64,000 nt of DNA from contig NZ_CP044344.1 in the NCBI RefSeq assembly GCF_008761635.1, positions 1 through 64,000 on the forward strand. Reading direction: 5' to 3'. Shown piece by piece: positions 25,936 to 33,304 of this stretch. Position 1 is the stretch's first letter. Each line of letters begins with the position of its first letter. A program made the position numbers and the translations under genes. Under the pieces are notes generated by a model. That model searched no databases. It saw only the letters and a list, made by a program, of their open reading frames with translations, and had not been told where the DNA came from. This DNA is from Nocardioides cynanchi. Lineage in GTDB: Bacteria > Actinomycetota > Actinomycetes > Propionibacteriales > Nocardioidaceae.

Positions 25936-26394
25936 TCAGAGCGTGTAGGTCAGGGTGATGTGGGTGACCTTGCTGCTGCCGCTCTTCTGAGTGGTGTGGA
26001 TCGTCCCCGTGACGCCGGAGTACTTGCCGGTGCCACCGGTGATCGTGCCGTCGAGGGTGGTGCTGTTGCCGTGGCCGGTCAGGTGGGCGGTGATCATGCC
26101 GCCCTTGAGGGCCACCGCGGCGTCGATCTTGACCACGCCGGTCGAGACGTTGAAGCGTCCCCTGATCGCGTCGTAGCCGACGATCGCGCCGGTGGTGGGG
26201 TTGCGGTCGACGTCGGTGCCGGCGAAAGTCGTCTTGCCGAGGCTGTGGGTGCCGCTCTGGTGGGCGGTGAGCTTCAGCGTGTGCGTCGTGGCCCGGGCGT
26301 TGGCAGCCGCGCCGAGCTGCGGGGCGACGGCGATGCCGGTGAGCGCGAGGCCGGCGGCGGTCAGGGCGACGGTGCTGCGAGAGACGGTGATCAT
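25936..26394 (-). CDS. Secreted dirigent/allene-oxide-cyclase-like barrel protein
   Basis: A 152-residue exported protein with a signal peptide ending near ANA (about residue 34). The mature domain follows a dirigent/AOC-like barrel pattern: FAGTDVDRNPTTGAIVGYDAIRGRF, then TGHGNSTTLDGTITGGTGKYSGVTGTI, where G-x-G-x-Y-x-G is typical. ATG 26394 follows GGGGAAGAG. Bacterial members are mostly uncharacterised. It is the gene before the Tad operon, on the opposite strand. Confidence 0.7.
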   Translation of the reverse strand: MITVSRSTVALTAAGLALTGIAVAPQLGAAANARATTHTLKLTAHQSGTHSLGKTTFAGTDVDRNPTTGAIVGYDAIRGRFNVSTGVVKIDAAVALKGGMITAHLTGHGNSTTLDGTITGGTGKYSGVTGTIHTTQKSGSSKVTHITLTYTL

Positions 26395-26615
26395 GGGCTC
26401 TTCCCCTGTCCTGATGGGTCTGGATGCGACCACCTGAACACGAGGAACGGCGCCCGCGAATCATCCTCGGTGATGAATAACGGCTCGCCCCATGAGTGCT
26501 CCCGCGCCACACCCGTCGCTGCTCCTCCACAGTTTGGTGACAGGCCCTTCCGATCGGGGCCAGGGCCGTCGTACGTTGCGGAGGCACGGATCTCTTACTC
26601 GGGAGAGGGATCGCG

Positions 26616-26978
26616 ATGTCCGTCCACGCCGTCGACGCCCACGCAGAGCTGGTCGAGTCGCTCGACCTGCGCCTGCGTGAGGCCGTGCGCCACGAGGGTG
26701 TCGATCCCCAGCGCGAGGCCGTCGTCGTACGCCGGCTGGCCGAGCAGGTCGTGCGTGCGCACGACGACCGCAGCCTGACCGGTGCCGTCGCGCCGGTCTC
26801 CGACGTCGACTCGGTGGTCGGAGAGCTGGTCGCCCGGGTCTCGGGCTTCGGCCCTCTCCAGCCGTTCCTCGACGACCCCACCGTCGAGGAGATCTGGATC
26901 AACGACCCGAATTCTGCATCAGTGCAGGTCAGGGCCTCAGTTCACCTCCTCGGTCCGCGGGGAGTCCGCAACGTGTAG
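26616..26978 (+). pseudogene. cpaF: CpaF/TadA pilus ATPase, N-terminal fragment interrupted by integration
   Basis: ATG 26616 (GAGAGGGA upstream) opens the N-terminal domain of a Tad-pilus secretion ATPase: EAVVVRRLAEQVV, then DVDSVVGELVARVSGFGPLQPFLDDPTVEEIWINDP. The CpaF sequence stops at the attL core (26893-26910); about 24 non-native codons of element sequence follow to the stop at 26978. The missing catalytic part resumes at 37022. Joining 26616-26905 to 37022-37988 gives 1257 nt, exactly 419 codons with the stop, so the gene is interrupted rather than decayed. The truncated product lacks all ATPase motifs and should be inactive. Confidence 0.9.
26893..26910. other. attL core of the integrative element
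   Basis: The 18-bp core TCTGGATCAACGACCCGA recurs at 37009-37026 with one difference (C or T at the fourteenth position). Both versions encode WINDP, since GAC and GAT both give Asp, so recombination anywhere in the core leaves CpaF unchanged. The integrase gene ends 26 bp inside this site. Confidence 0.88.
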
Positions 26979-28046
26979 CCCGAGAGCGGCGGCAGCGAGC
27001 CGACCGGAGGCCACTCGGGTCCGATCCTCGGCCGTAGGCCACAGATGCGAGTAGGTGTTGAGGGTGACTGAGGGGGACTTGTGGCCCAGCGCCCGCTGAA
27101 CGGTGACGACGTCGCATCCGTCGGCGATCAGACCGGAAGCGAAGTGGTGTCTCAGTGAATGGATCGTGACGCCCTGGACGCCTGCCGAGGCGGCCGTGCG
27201 GCGCCACCAGTGGTCCACGGTGCTCGGAGATAGTGGCCTACCTGTGACGCCCGGGAATAGCCATCCCTCGGCCGAGCTCCACCCAGCCTCGATGTGCTGA
27301 GCCAGCATCGACAGCAACTCGTCAGGCACGTAGACGGTCCGGCTCGATTCGTACTTCGGAGGCTTGACCTCGGGAGGTCCGCCGCGCCGCTTTTGGATCT
27401 GCCGCTCGACCTCCATGCGACGTCTCAGGAAGTCGACGTCCACCACCTGGATGGCCGAGGCCTCGCCGAGGCGAAGGCCAGCGAAGGCGCACAGGCCGAT
27501 GTAGGCCCGCATCTCGGGGGTCGTGGCGGCGAGGAGCCTTCCGACCTGCTCCGTGGTGGCGACCTCCATCGCCTTGGCACGGTTGGCGCGGCGGGGGAGT
27601 ACGACACCCAGCGATGGGTCAGAGACGAGCCGGCGGTCACGGACGGCGGCCTTGAGTGCCGCCTTGACCGTCATCACCCTCGTGTTGATTGTGTTCGGCG
27701 CAAGGCCTCGAGCCTGCATCTGCTTGACCCAGAGCTGCAGGTGGGACTCACGGAGCTGCGCCAGGGGCACGTCTCCGAAGGTCAGCGACCGGCGCACCAG
27801 GTCCGCCTGCACCTCGGTCATCGCAGCCCAGACCTGGCGGGAGGACCACTCGCGGAACCATGCATCGAACGTCGCGCGGCCGGCCTTGGGGTCGGCGTAG
27901 GCGCCGGTGACGATCTGCGCCGTGACCTCATCGAGCCATCTCTGGGCGTCTACCTTCCGCTCGAAGTGGCGGGCGTGTTCCTTGCTTGCATCGTCGCGGT
28001 AGCGCGCGCGCCACTTGCCGTTGTCGCGCCTCTGAATGCTTGCCAT
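26937..28046 (-). CDS. Tyrosine recombinase/integrase
   Basis: A 369-residue phage-type tyrosine integrase. An N-terminal arm-binding/SAM-like region starts MASIQRRDNGKWRARYRDD. The catalytic domain has the first Arg in FAGLRLGEAS (about 192), HSLRHHFASG with the H-x-x-R pair (about 300), GHKSPSVT, and nucleophile Tyr in NTYSHLW (about 330). It reads toward attL and its start overlaps the stop of the repressor-excisionase gene (TGATG at 28044-28048), so integration is tied to control-protein synthesis. The attachment site lies in a protein gene, not in a tRNA. Confidence 0.95.
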   Translation of the reverse strand: MASIQRRDNGKWRARYRDDASKEHARHFERKVDAQRWLDEVTAQIVTGAYADPKAGRATFDAWFREWSSRQVWAAMTEVQADLVRRSLTFGDVPLAQLRESHLQLWVKQMQARGLAPNTINTRVMTVKAALKAAVRDRRLVSDPSLGVVLPRRANRAKAMEVATTEQVGRLLAATTPEMRAYIGLCAFAGLRLGEASAIQVVDVDFLRRRMEVERQIQKRRGGPPEVKPPKYESSRTVYVPDELLSMLAQHIEAGWSSAEGWLFPGVTGRPLSPSTVDHWWRRTAASAGVQGVTIHSLRHHFASGLIADGCDVVTVQRALGHKSPSVTLNTYSHLWPTAEDRTRVASGRLAAAALGLHVADSPRTEEVN

Positions 28047-28762
28047 CAGGAGACGTCCTCCCCAGAGTCGCTGCGCCGCAGATATTCCTCGACATCTTGT
28101 TTGGCAACACGGAAGGCGCGGCCGACGCGCACGGAAGGTAACTCCCCACTGTGGATGAGGTGATAGACGTCCATCTTGGAGCCGCGCATCATGGCGGCCA
28201 CGTCGGCCACACTCAGTCCCTCGCCCCTGTTGCTCGAAAGCTCATGGGCACCATCGGGTGCGGAATATGCCGCAACTACCCCCTCAACAACCGCACGATC
28301 CGCTTCGGCGGTGTAGGCCGCGGCGAGCACGTTCAGGCGCTCACCGATCTCGCGATCCAGCGACCGGAGGTGGTCTTCTGCGTGTTGGAGCTCTCGGCGA
28401 AGCTCATCGATCGCAGGCCCTGCGGCGTCCGCGATTTCCAGGTGCAAGTCGGTCGTCCGATCGAGGAATCGTGATGCGGCAGCGAGCACCTCGGTGTAAG
28501 CCGTCGCGCACTTTCGCAGGGTCCGGTCGATCGCAACGGTCGCCAACTGTGCGGTCAGTCGTTGCATGGGCACGCCGAACACCTCAGCGAGGTCCTCGGC
28601 TTCGGCCAGCCTCAGTGGGCGCTCCCCCTTCTCGACACTCCACACCGTCGCTTGGGACCACTTCCAGCCGCGCTCTCGCATGGCGTCCGCCACGGCCTGC
28701 TGAGTGGTGCTTCCTCTCAGGACGAGGACATTGCGGCCGATCTGCTCATCACGTTCAGTCAC
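28046..28762 (-). CDS. XRE-type repressor fused to excisionase-type (HTH_17) domain
   Basis: A protein of about 238 residues with an unusual order. The N-terminal part (about 5-60) is an XRE helix-turn-helix: TTQQAVADAMRERGWKWSQATVWSVEKGERPLRLAEAEDLA. The middle (about 80-160) is helical and coiled-coil-like (DELRRELQHAEDHLRSLDREIGERL). The C-terminus (about 180-232) is an excisionase/AlpA-type winged helix beginning LSVADVAAMMRGSK. Lysogeny repressor and recombination directionality functions may thus sit in one polypeptide. Codon 28798 would lie inside operator O1, so I prefer GTG 28762. The gene overlaps and precedes the integrase. Confidence 0.75.
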   Translation of the reverse strand: MTERDEQIGRNVLVLRGSTTQQAVADAMRERGWKWSQATVWSVEKGERPLRLAEAEDLAEVFGVPMQRLTAQLATVAIDRTLRKCATAYTEVLAAASRFLDRTTDLHLEIADAAGPAIDELRRELQHAEDHLRSLDREIGERLNVLAAAYTAEADRAVVEGVVAAYSAPDGAHELSSNRGEGLSVADVAAMMRGSKMDVYHLIHSGELPSVRVGRAFRVAKQDVEEYLRRSDSGEDVS

Positions 28763-28781
28763 ATTCACGACGGTACCAAGA

Positions 28782-28843
28782 TTCCTAGTTGGAGTCACTT
28801 GCGTTCATGTTCTATCATGGTTCCTAGTACGTGTCACTAGGAA
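28782..28843 (+). promoter_or_regulatory. Twin-operator control region of the element
   Basis: Two direct 18-bp sites, TTCCTAGT-n4-GTCACT, lie at 28782-28799 (O1) and 28821-28838 (O2). O2 extends into a perfect inverted repeat TTCCTAGT-n7-ACTAGGAA (28821-28843). Between them is a rightward promoter, -35 TTGGAG (28789-28794), 18-bp spacer, -10 TATCAT (28813-28818), serving the excisionase-like gene at 28854. O1 covers the -35 element and O2 lies just past the -10, the layout of a repressible switch between the leftward repressor/integrase genes and the rightward genes. Confidence 0.75.
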
Positions 28844-28853
28844 TGAGGAATCC

Positions 28854-29042
28854 ATGACAGACCACCTTCTGCGGATCGGTGAGGTCGCCGAGCAGACCGG
28901 CATCCCCGAGAACACCCTGCGTTACTGGCGCCATGTGGGCACGGGGCCCAAGTCAGCCAAGCTCGGACGGCGGATCGTCTATCGCGAGGTGGACGTCGTC
29001 GCATGGATCGACGCGCAGTTCAACAAGTCCCACGTCGGCTAG
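28854..29042 (+). CDS. Small excisionase-like (MerR/AlpA-type HTH) protein
   Basis: A 62-residue winged-helix protein, LRIGEVAEQTGIPENTLRYWRHVGTGPKSAKLGRRIVYREVDVVAWID, matching the HTH_17/AlpA excisionase family. ATG 28854 has GAGGAA upstream and lies about 35 bp after the -10 of the controlled promoter. As the first rightward gene it is a good candidate for the excision factor (Xis) that would restore cpaF. A regulator of the downstream genes is the alternative. Confidence 0.8.
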   Translation: MTDHLLRIGEVAEQTGIPENTLRYWRHVGTGPKSAKLGRRIVYREVDVVAWIDAQFNKSHVG

Positions 29043-29053
29043 CGGTTGCGGGC

Positions 29054-29233
29054 ATGGAACAGCACCGGCGATGGACGCTCTCGCCCTTCGAAGAGCTCAT
29101 GGCGCTCCGACCAGGCGAGCGGCCCGTAGCGGACCGTTGTCGGCCTCAGATCCTCTGGCCCGGCGGTCGATGGCGAGACGTCAGCGATGACTTCCCGGTC
29201 CTCGTCGCCCTCGCGGCGTGGAACGAATCGTGA
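29054..29233 (+). CDS. Small element protein, unknown
   Basis: A 59-residue protein (MEQHRRWTLSPFEELMALRP...) with several Trp residues. It has no recognised domain. ATG 29054 is chosen because it starts after the previous stop. Its stop is coupled to the next gene by GTGA (29230-29233), and this run of overlapped genes supports that it is coding. Confidence 0.5.
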   Translation: MEQHRRWTLSPFEELMALRPGERPVADRCRPQILWPGGRWRDVSDDFPVLVALAAWNES

Positions 29234-29433
29234 GGTGGCACGGCCGGGACTGCATCCCAACGTGCCGTGAGATCGCTACCCCGCCCCCCTACGATCGCGC
29301 ACGACCTCCCGCGACTCCGTGCGCTCACTGTGGCGTAGAGGCCGGCGTGGCATGCCGTCTCGTCGGCCCGGGCAAGCGTCGGCCACTCACGGTCTACGGC
29401 CGCTTCCACCCTTCACGGCTCGAGGCGGCATGA
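29230..29433 (+). CDS. Small zinc-ribbon-like protein
   Basis: A 67-residue protein from GTG 29230. Cysteines occur at CIPTC and CAHCGVEAGVAC, a pattern seen in small phage-encoded zinc-finger proteins (CxxC...C), followed by a basic stretch GPGKRRPLTVYGRFHPSR. It overlaps the genes on both sides by 4 nt. Zn binding and DNA binding are inferred from pattern only. Confidence 0.55.
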   Translation: MRWHGRDCIPTCREIATPPPYDRARPPATPCAHCGVEAGVACRLVGPGKRRPLTVYGRFHPSRLEAA

Positions 29434-30035
29434 CGTACATCAGGCTTGAGCAAGCCCACACGGACGACGCCCGATGGCTCGAGGCCGGCTCGGACGCCTT
29501 CGCTGTCCATGTCGCTGCACTGGTCTACTGCGACCGCCAGCTCCTCGACGGGCGGATCTCCCGGGCGATGGCAGCCCGCGTGTCCCTGGCGGTGCCCCCT
29601 GACCGAAGTGCCGCCGCGGTGGCCGCACTCCTCGAGCACGGCTTCTGGACCGAGGTCGCGACCGGCTACCTGATCAACAATTACGACCAGCACGCCTTCC
29701 CGGCCGAGCAGATCACACGGACCAGGAAGCGCTGGACGCAGGACAAGGAGCGGCGCCGACAGCACGACGTCGGGGATCACTCGCTCTGCAAGGACCCGAG
29801 GTACTGCGCTGCGATCCGTTCCACCGTGGAATCCACGACGGAATCCACCGGTGGACGCTCACGCCTAAACCAAACCAAACCAGACCAAACCCAACCCGAA
29901 GGGTTGGGGATGGGGATGGGCGCCGCGACGGACTCCGCCGGAGCTCCGCCCGCGCGACTGGCGCACGAGTTCAACCCCCTCGCTGATTGCTGCCCACTAC
30001 CCCCCGAACACCCGTGCCACCTCGGGGCCGGATGA
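29430..30035 (+). CDS. Replication-initiator-like DNA-binding protein
   Basis: A 201-residue protein. The N-terminal 90 residues form a winged-helix-like domain (WLEAGSDAFAVHVAALVYCDRQ, ISRAMAARVSL, AAVAALLEHGFWTE) seen in replication or primosome proteins of actinophages. A basic linker (TRTRKRWTQDKERRRQHD) follows, then CKDPRYCAAI and a low-complexity tail (NQTKPDQTQP). The DNA under the tail has palindromes and reiterated CCAAAC units (29820-29908), reminiscent of initiator genes that contain their own origin. ATG 29430 overlaps the previous stop. The replication role is inference. Confidence 0.6.
   Translation: MTYIRLEQAHTDDARWLEAGSDAFAVHVAALVYCDRQLLDGRISRAMAARVSLAVPPDRSAAAVAALLEHGFWTEVATGYLINNYDQHAFPAEQITRTRKRWTQDKERRRQHDVGDHSLCKDPRYCAAIRSTVESTTESTGGRSRLNQTKPDQTQPEGLGMGMGAATDSAGAPPARLAHEFNPLADCCPLPPEHPCHLGAG
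29820..29908. repeat. Origin-like repeat and palindrome cluster inside the initiator-like gene
   Basis: Within coding sequence lie the palindromes CCACCGTGG and TCCACCGGTGGA (29820-29856), then reiterated AAACC/CCAAAC units (29866-29893), then a perfect 8-bp stem CCCAACCC-GAA-GGGTTGGG (29890-29908) followed by two GGGGAT units. This density of direct and inverted repeats resembles an iteron-type origin. Confidence 0.5.
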
Positions 30036-30054
30036 GCACCGGAAGGACAAACCC

Positions 30055-30222
30055 ATGACCCCACGCCTCGGCACCCGCCCGGACCTCGAGGCCAGGGCGC
30101 TCCCGATGCCCACGCTCCTCACAGGCAATCCGGGCCAGGCGTTGGCCGCAGCGCTCGGACTTCCCTACCTGCGAATCGTCAATGGCCGACCCACCATCCT
30201 GCGCCCACCCGAGGAGAGCTGA
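30055..30222 (+). CDS. Small element protein, unknown
   Basis: A 55-residue protein (MTPRLGTRPDLEARALPMPT...) read from ATG 30055 with GGAAGGA upstream. It has no domain I can name. Its stop overlaps the start of the next small gene at 30222. Confidence 0.5.
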   Translation: MTPRLGTRPDLEARALPMPTLLTGNPGQALAAALGLPYLRIVNGRPTILRPPEES

Positions 30223-30395
30223 TGCCGCGCAGGAACTACGACAAGCGCAACGGCCGCCCTCGCCCGCAACCACCAGGGAACACCTGGGACTGGCTGGTCG
30301 ACCTCCTCGCCGCGGACCGCAGATACCGCGCAGCACCCCACAGACTCCCGGCGACCAGCGCCGGCGAACAAAGGACAGCGCATGACCGCCACTGA
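30222..30395 (+). CDS. Small basic element protein, unknown
   Basis: A 57-residue basic protein (MPRRNYDKRNGRPRPQPPGNTW...) from ATG 30222, which overlaps the preceding stop; the end overlaps the next gene by 14 bp. The chain of overlapping short frames with ribosome-binding sites is the main support. A DNA-binding role is possible from its charge only. Confidence 0.45.
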   Translation: MPRRNYDKRNGRPRPQPPGNTWDWLVDLLAADRRYRAAPHRLPATSAGEQRTAHDRH

Positions 30396-30585
30396 TGACT
30401 TCACCGCCTGGCTCACCGGCTCACCCGCCGAAGCCGAGCCACCCGAACAGCCCGGACCCCGCGCACCCCGCCCCGACCCCTCCCAAGGCGCCGGAAGCCC
30501 ACGCCAAGACTCCGGTCTCGACGTCACCCGTTGGATCTATCAGACGCCAGCCGATGGCCAAGGCAACTGGACCACCCTCAGATGA
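30382..30585 (+). CDS. Small proline-rich element protein, unknown
   Basis: A 67-residue protein beginning MTATDDFTAWLTGSPAEAE, with a Pro-rich disordered middle and a short ordered C-terminus (DVTRWIYQTPADGQGNWTTL). ATG 30382 follows AAGGACAGCG. No family is recognised. Confidence 0.5.
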   Translation: MTATDDFTAWLTGSPAEAEPPEQPGPRAPRPDPSQGAGSPRQDSGLDVTRWIYQTPADGQGNWTTLR

Positions 30586-30614
30586 ATGCCACACACCCCA
30601 CTCAGGAGACCCGC

Positions 30615-31448
30615 ATGACCAACGACCTAGACCTCATCCGCTTCAAGGGCTGGGCACGAACCGTCGAGCTCACCGCCGCCCGCTACGGCCAGCCCCTCGG
30701 CACCGAGTACGACCGGATGGTGCAGGTGGCGCGAGAGGCTAACCAGATCGTCCGCGAGACCAGCGGCCGCCTGCCCGTGGCGCTCCCCACCGACCCGAGC
30801 AAAGTCGCGGCACATATCAAGCGCGCGGCAGCCCAGGAAGCCGGCCGCGGCCAAACCCACGCCATCGCCACCGAGATCGCCGAACGAGCCGAGACCCAGG
30901 CGACACGCACGGCCATCGACGAGGCGCCTCGCCTCGCGGCTCTCATCAAGGACAGGTTCGACGAAGCCGTCGCCGAGCTGCTCGAGATCGCTCACACCGC
31001 CCCAACCCAGCTCAGCGCGCACAGCACCGCCGATGACTTCGCCGCCCACACGCGCCTCCTCGCACTCGTCGACACCCTCAACCTCGGGCTCGCCTCGCGA
31101 TCCGCCCTAGCACCGGTCTTCGGAGAAGACCTCCGCGGCAGCGGCGTCCTCTGGCTAGTCCTCGACCCGGCCAAGTCCACGAGCTGCGCCGCCGTGCAGC
31201 AGGCCCTAGCGGACTACGCCGAGCAACTCCCCGAAACCGTCGACGACTGGCTCCGCGTCACCACTCTCGGCGCCTCCCTCGCGCAACCCGAACAGGCCGC
31301 CGACAGAGCTGCCCAGTTCGGGCAGGCGCTCTACTCAGCCGGCCTCGCCTCACCCGACGGTGGACTCACGGACCGCACCTACGGCGAAGCACTCAACTAC
31401 GTCGGCAGTCCCGCCAACCGCGCCATGGCTCCCAGGCGTGCCCTGTGA
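30615..31448 (+). CDS. Helical element protein, unknown
   Basis: A 277-residue, mostly alpha-helical and Ala-rich protein. I do not recognise it. Helical blocks include FKGWARTVELTAARYG, KVAAHIKRAAAQEAGRG and DRFDEAVAELLEIAHTA. I chose ATG 30615 because AGGAGA lies 6-7 bases upstream; ATG 30582, which overlaps the previous stop, is an alternative adding 11 residues. It is the longest rightward unknown gene of the element and may be a structural or replication accessory protein. Confidence 0.6.
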   Translation: MTNDLDLIRFKGWARTVELTAARYGQPLGTEYDRMVQVAREANQIVRETSGRLPVALPTDPSKVAAHIKRAAAQEAGRGQTHAIATEIAERAETQATRTAIDEAPRLAALIKDRFDEAVAELLEIAHTAPTQLSAHSTADDFAAHTRLLALVDTLNLGLASRSALAPVFGEDLRGSGVLWLVLDPAKSTSCAAVQQALADYAEQLPETVDDWLRVTTLGASLAQPEQAADRAAQFGQALYSAGLASPDGGLTDRTYGEALNYVGSPANRAMAPRRAL

Positions 31449-31560
31449 GCCGGGTGGGGCAGTTGGCCGACGGGGGTGGGCACCGCTTCCGAGGCGTCCT
31501 AACGAGCCGCATCCAGCGAGCGTCTGCGGCCCGTCTTATGAAATTGGGGGTGGCGGGCGC

Positions 31561-31827
31561 ATGACCGTCTTGCATTGCCAGGAAGGCGCCCACGAGTGGG
31601 TGCGCAACGGCCGTGGTCGTCCACCGAAGAACTGCCCAGAGCATCAGACGCCGGCTCAGCGCCAGTACGCAGAGCGTCACCGGGTCTTCTACGTGCCCCA
31701 TCCTCGGGAGCGCCTGGCCGACGACGGCCCATTGATTCCTGCGCGGGGGGATACCGGCGCTAAGACTATGTGGGCACCTGAAACACCCCTGCGGGGCTCC
31801 TCCCCCCTGACGAACATCGTTGCTTGA
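31561..31827 (+). CDS. Small element protein with Cys/His pattern
   Basis: An 88-residue protein with CQEGAHEWVRNGRGRPPKNCPEHQ at its N-terminus, a Cys/His arrangement that could bind one zinc ion, and a basic middle. ATG 31561 lacks a strong ribosome-binding site. The coding call is moderate. Confidence 0.45.
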   Translation: MTVLHCQEGAHEWVRNGRGRPPKNCPEHQTPAQRQYAERHRVFYVPHPRERLADDGPLIPARGDTGAKTMWAPETPLRGSSPLTNIVA

Positions 31828-31878
31828 CTCTTTGACGTTCCGCGCACGAGAGACGTCGTTGAATGTGACGATGCACGG

Positions 31879-32199
31879 GTGAGCATGATTCCCGACGCGC
31901 CAACTCCGCCTGAGCGACGCAGACGCCCCGCGGAGCCTGGTTGGTACCCGAATGGCGATGTGATGCGCTGGTGGGATGGCTCCGAGTGGACCGCCCACAC
32001 GCATAACCTCGTTCAGCAGCAACCCCAGCAGCCGGCGGGATTCCCTCACGTCGCTGTGACTGTCGCGCCGAAGCGCACGAACCATACGTTCCACCTGTTG
32101 ATGACGCTGTTCACGTGCGGGCTCTGGGGATTCGTCTGGCTTGCCATGATCGTCATTAACAGTCTCTCGAAAGACAAAAGCGTGACCCACTACCGGTAG
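31879..32199 (+). CDS. DUF2510 membrane protein
   Basis: A 106-residue protein with a DUF2510 motif (PGWYPNGDVMRWWDGSEWTAHT, about residues 19-40), a Gln/Pro linker and one or two hydrophobic helices near 70-95 (LLMTLFTCGLWGFVWLAMIVI). DUF2510 proteins are common actinobacterial membrane proteins of unknown function. The start is GTG 31879. Confidence 0.75.
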   Translation: MSMIPDAPTPPERRRRPAEPGWYPNGDVMRWWDGSEWTAHTHNLVQQQPQQPAGFPHVAVTVAPKRTNHTFHLLMTLFTCGLWGFVWLAMIVINSLSKDKSVTHYR

Positions 32200-32292
32200 C
32201 GTAATGCGTCGACCGACGATCCCCGCCGGAGTCTCGGTTCGTCAGCCCGCGGGTCTGGTCCGATTTAAGGCCAGGGGTCCTAGCCTGCCCGT

Positions 32293-32934
32293 GTGACTCG
32301 TGTTGAGCGATGGGAGCGTCGCGTCGAGGTTCCGCTACTGCTGCTCGCGTTGGCCTTCCTCGTGGCCTACGCCTGGCCAGTACTCGACCCGCGCCTGGAC
32401 AGCACACTGCGATCCGGCCTCAGCGGCATCTCTTGGGCCGTATGGGTGGTGTTCGTTGTCGACTACGTGATTCGTGTAGGCCTCGCAGCAGGTGATCGAC
32501 GCTCCTACATCAAGCGGCACTGGTACGACCTTCCCCTCATTGCCCTGCCGATGCTCCGGCCCTTGCGGGTGTTGCGGGTTTTGGCCTTCGCGCGAATGGT
32601 CAACCGATCAGCTACCGGTGGTCTGGTGGAGCGCGCCTCCGTGTACGGGGCAGGAGCCGCCGTGATGTCGGTTGGCTTGGGGTCGGTGGCCATGCTGGAC
32701 GCCGAGCAGAACGCGCCGGGAGCGAACATCACAAGCTTCGGCGACGCGCTGTGGTGGGCGTGCAGCACCGTCACGACGGTTGGATACGGGGATCGTTACC
32801 CGGTGACGACAGAGGGTCGAATAATTGCCGTGGCTCTGATGATCGTGGGCATCAGCCTTCTTGGCGCAATCACAGCGTCGGTTGCGACGTGGATGGTCTC
32901 GCAGGTCCAGCGAGACAGGGATAACGCCGGCTGA
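32293..32934 (+). CDS. Voltage-gated-type potassium channel subunit
   Basis: A 213-residue channel subunit with the six-helix layout in short form. N-terminal helices include a basic S4-like segment (PMLRPLRVLRVLAFARMV). The pore helix and selectivity filter TVTTVGYGDRYPVT lie near residues 155-172, followed by an inner helix (IIAVALMIVGISLLGAITASV). It forms a K+-selective pore as a tetramer. GTG 32293 is the start. As cargo of an integrative element it could change membrane potential during element activity; that role is speculation. Confidence 0.85.
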   Translation: MTRVERWERRVEVPLLLLALAFLVAYAWPVLDPRLDSTLRSGLSGISWAVWVVFVVDYVIRVGLAAGDRRSYIKRHWYDLPLIALPMLRPLRVLRVLAFARMVNRSATGGLVERASVYGAGAAVMSVGLGSVAMLDAEQNAPGANITSFGDALWWACSTVTTVGYGDRYPVTTEGRIIAVALMIVGISLLGAITASVATWMVSQVQRDRDNAG

Positions 32935-33028
32935 TGCTGCTCCCCTCACCGAGCATTCGGTGGTGATTGACGTCCAAACTCCGGATCCTGGCCTACGGTA
33001 GGTAGTCCATCTACCTCGGGAGACACCC

Positions 33029-33304
33029 TTGAAGAAGATCATCGCCGCCGCTGCTGCAACCATCGCCCTCGCACCTCTGGCCATGGTCGCCAGCCCTGCT
33101 GAGGCGTCGGGCCGCTACTTCGCCAACTGCACGGCCCTTCGCCACGCATGGCACCACGGGGTTGCCAAGGGGCCCGTTGCGGCCGCCTACCAAGTTCGCC
33201 AGGGCAACCCGCGGCCGGCGTATGGGCCGAGCGCACGCGCTGTCTACGCGACCAACTACACGCGGCTGGACCGTGACCGGGACGGTACGGCCTGCGAAGG
33301 ATGA
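33029..33304 (+). CDS. Secreted excalibur-domain protein
   Basis: A 91-residue exported protein from TTG 33029 with GGGAGA upstream. A signal peptide (about 1-27, ending AEAS) precedes an excalibur calcium-binding domain: YFANCTALRHAWHHGVAKG and the closing LDRDRDGTACE, an EF-hand-like DxDxDG loop. The stop overlaps the next gene by ATGA, which encodes a secreted HNH nuclease. Excalibur domains often accompany extracellular nucleases. Confidence 0.8.
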   Translation: MKKIIAAAAATIALAPLAMVASPAEASGRYFANCTALRHAWHHGVAKGPVAAAYQVRQGNPRPAYGPSARAVYATNYTRLDRDRDGTACEG

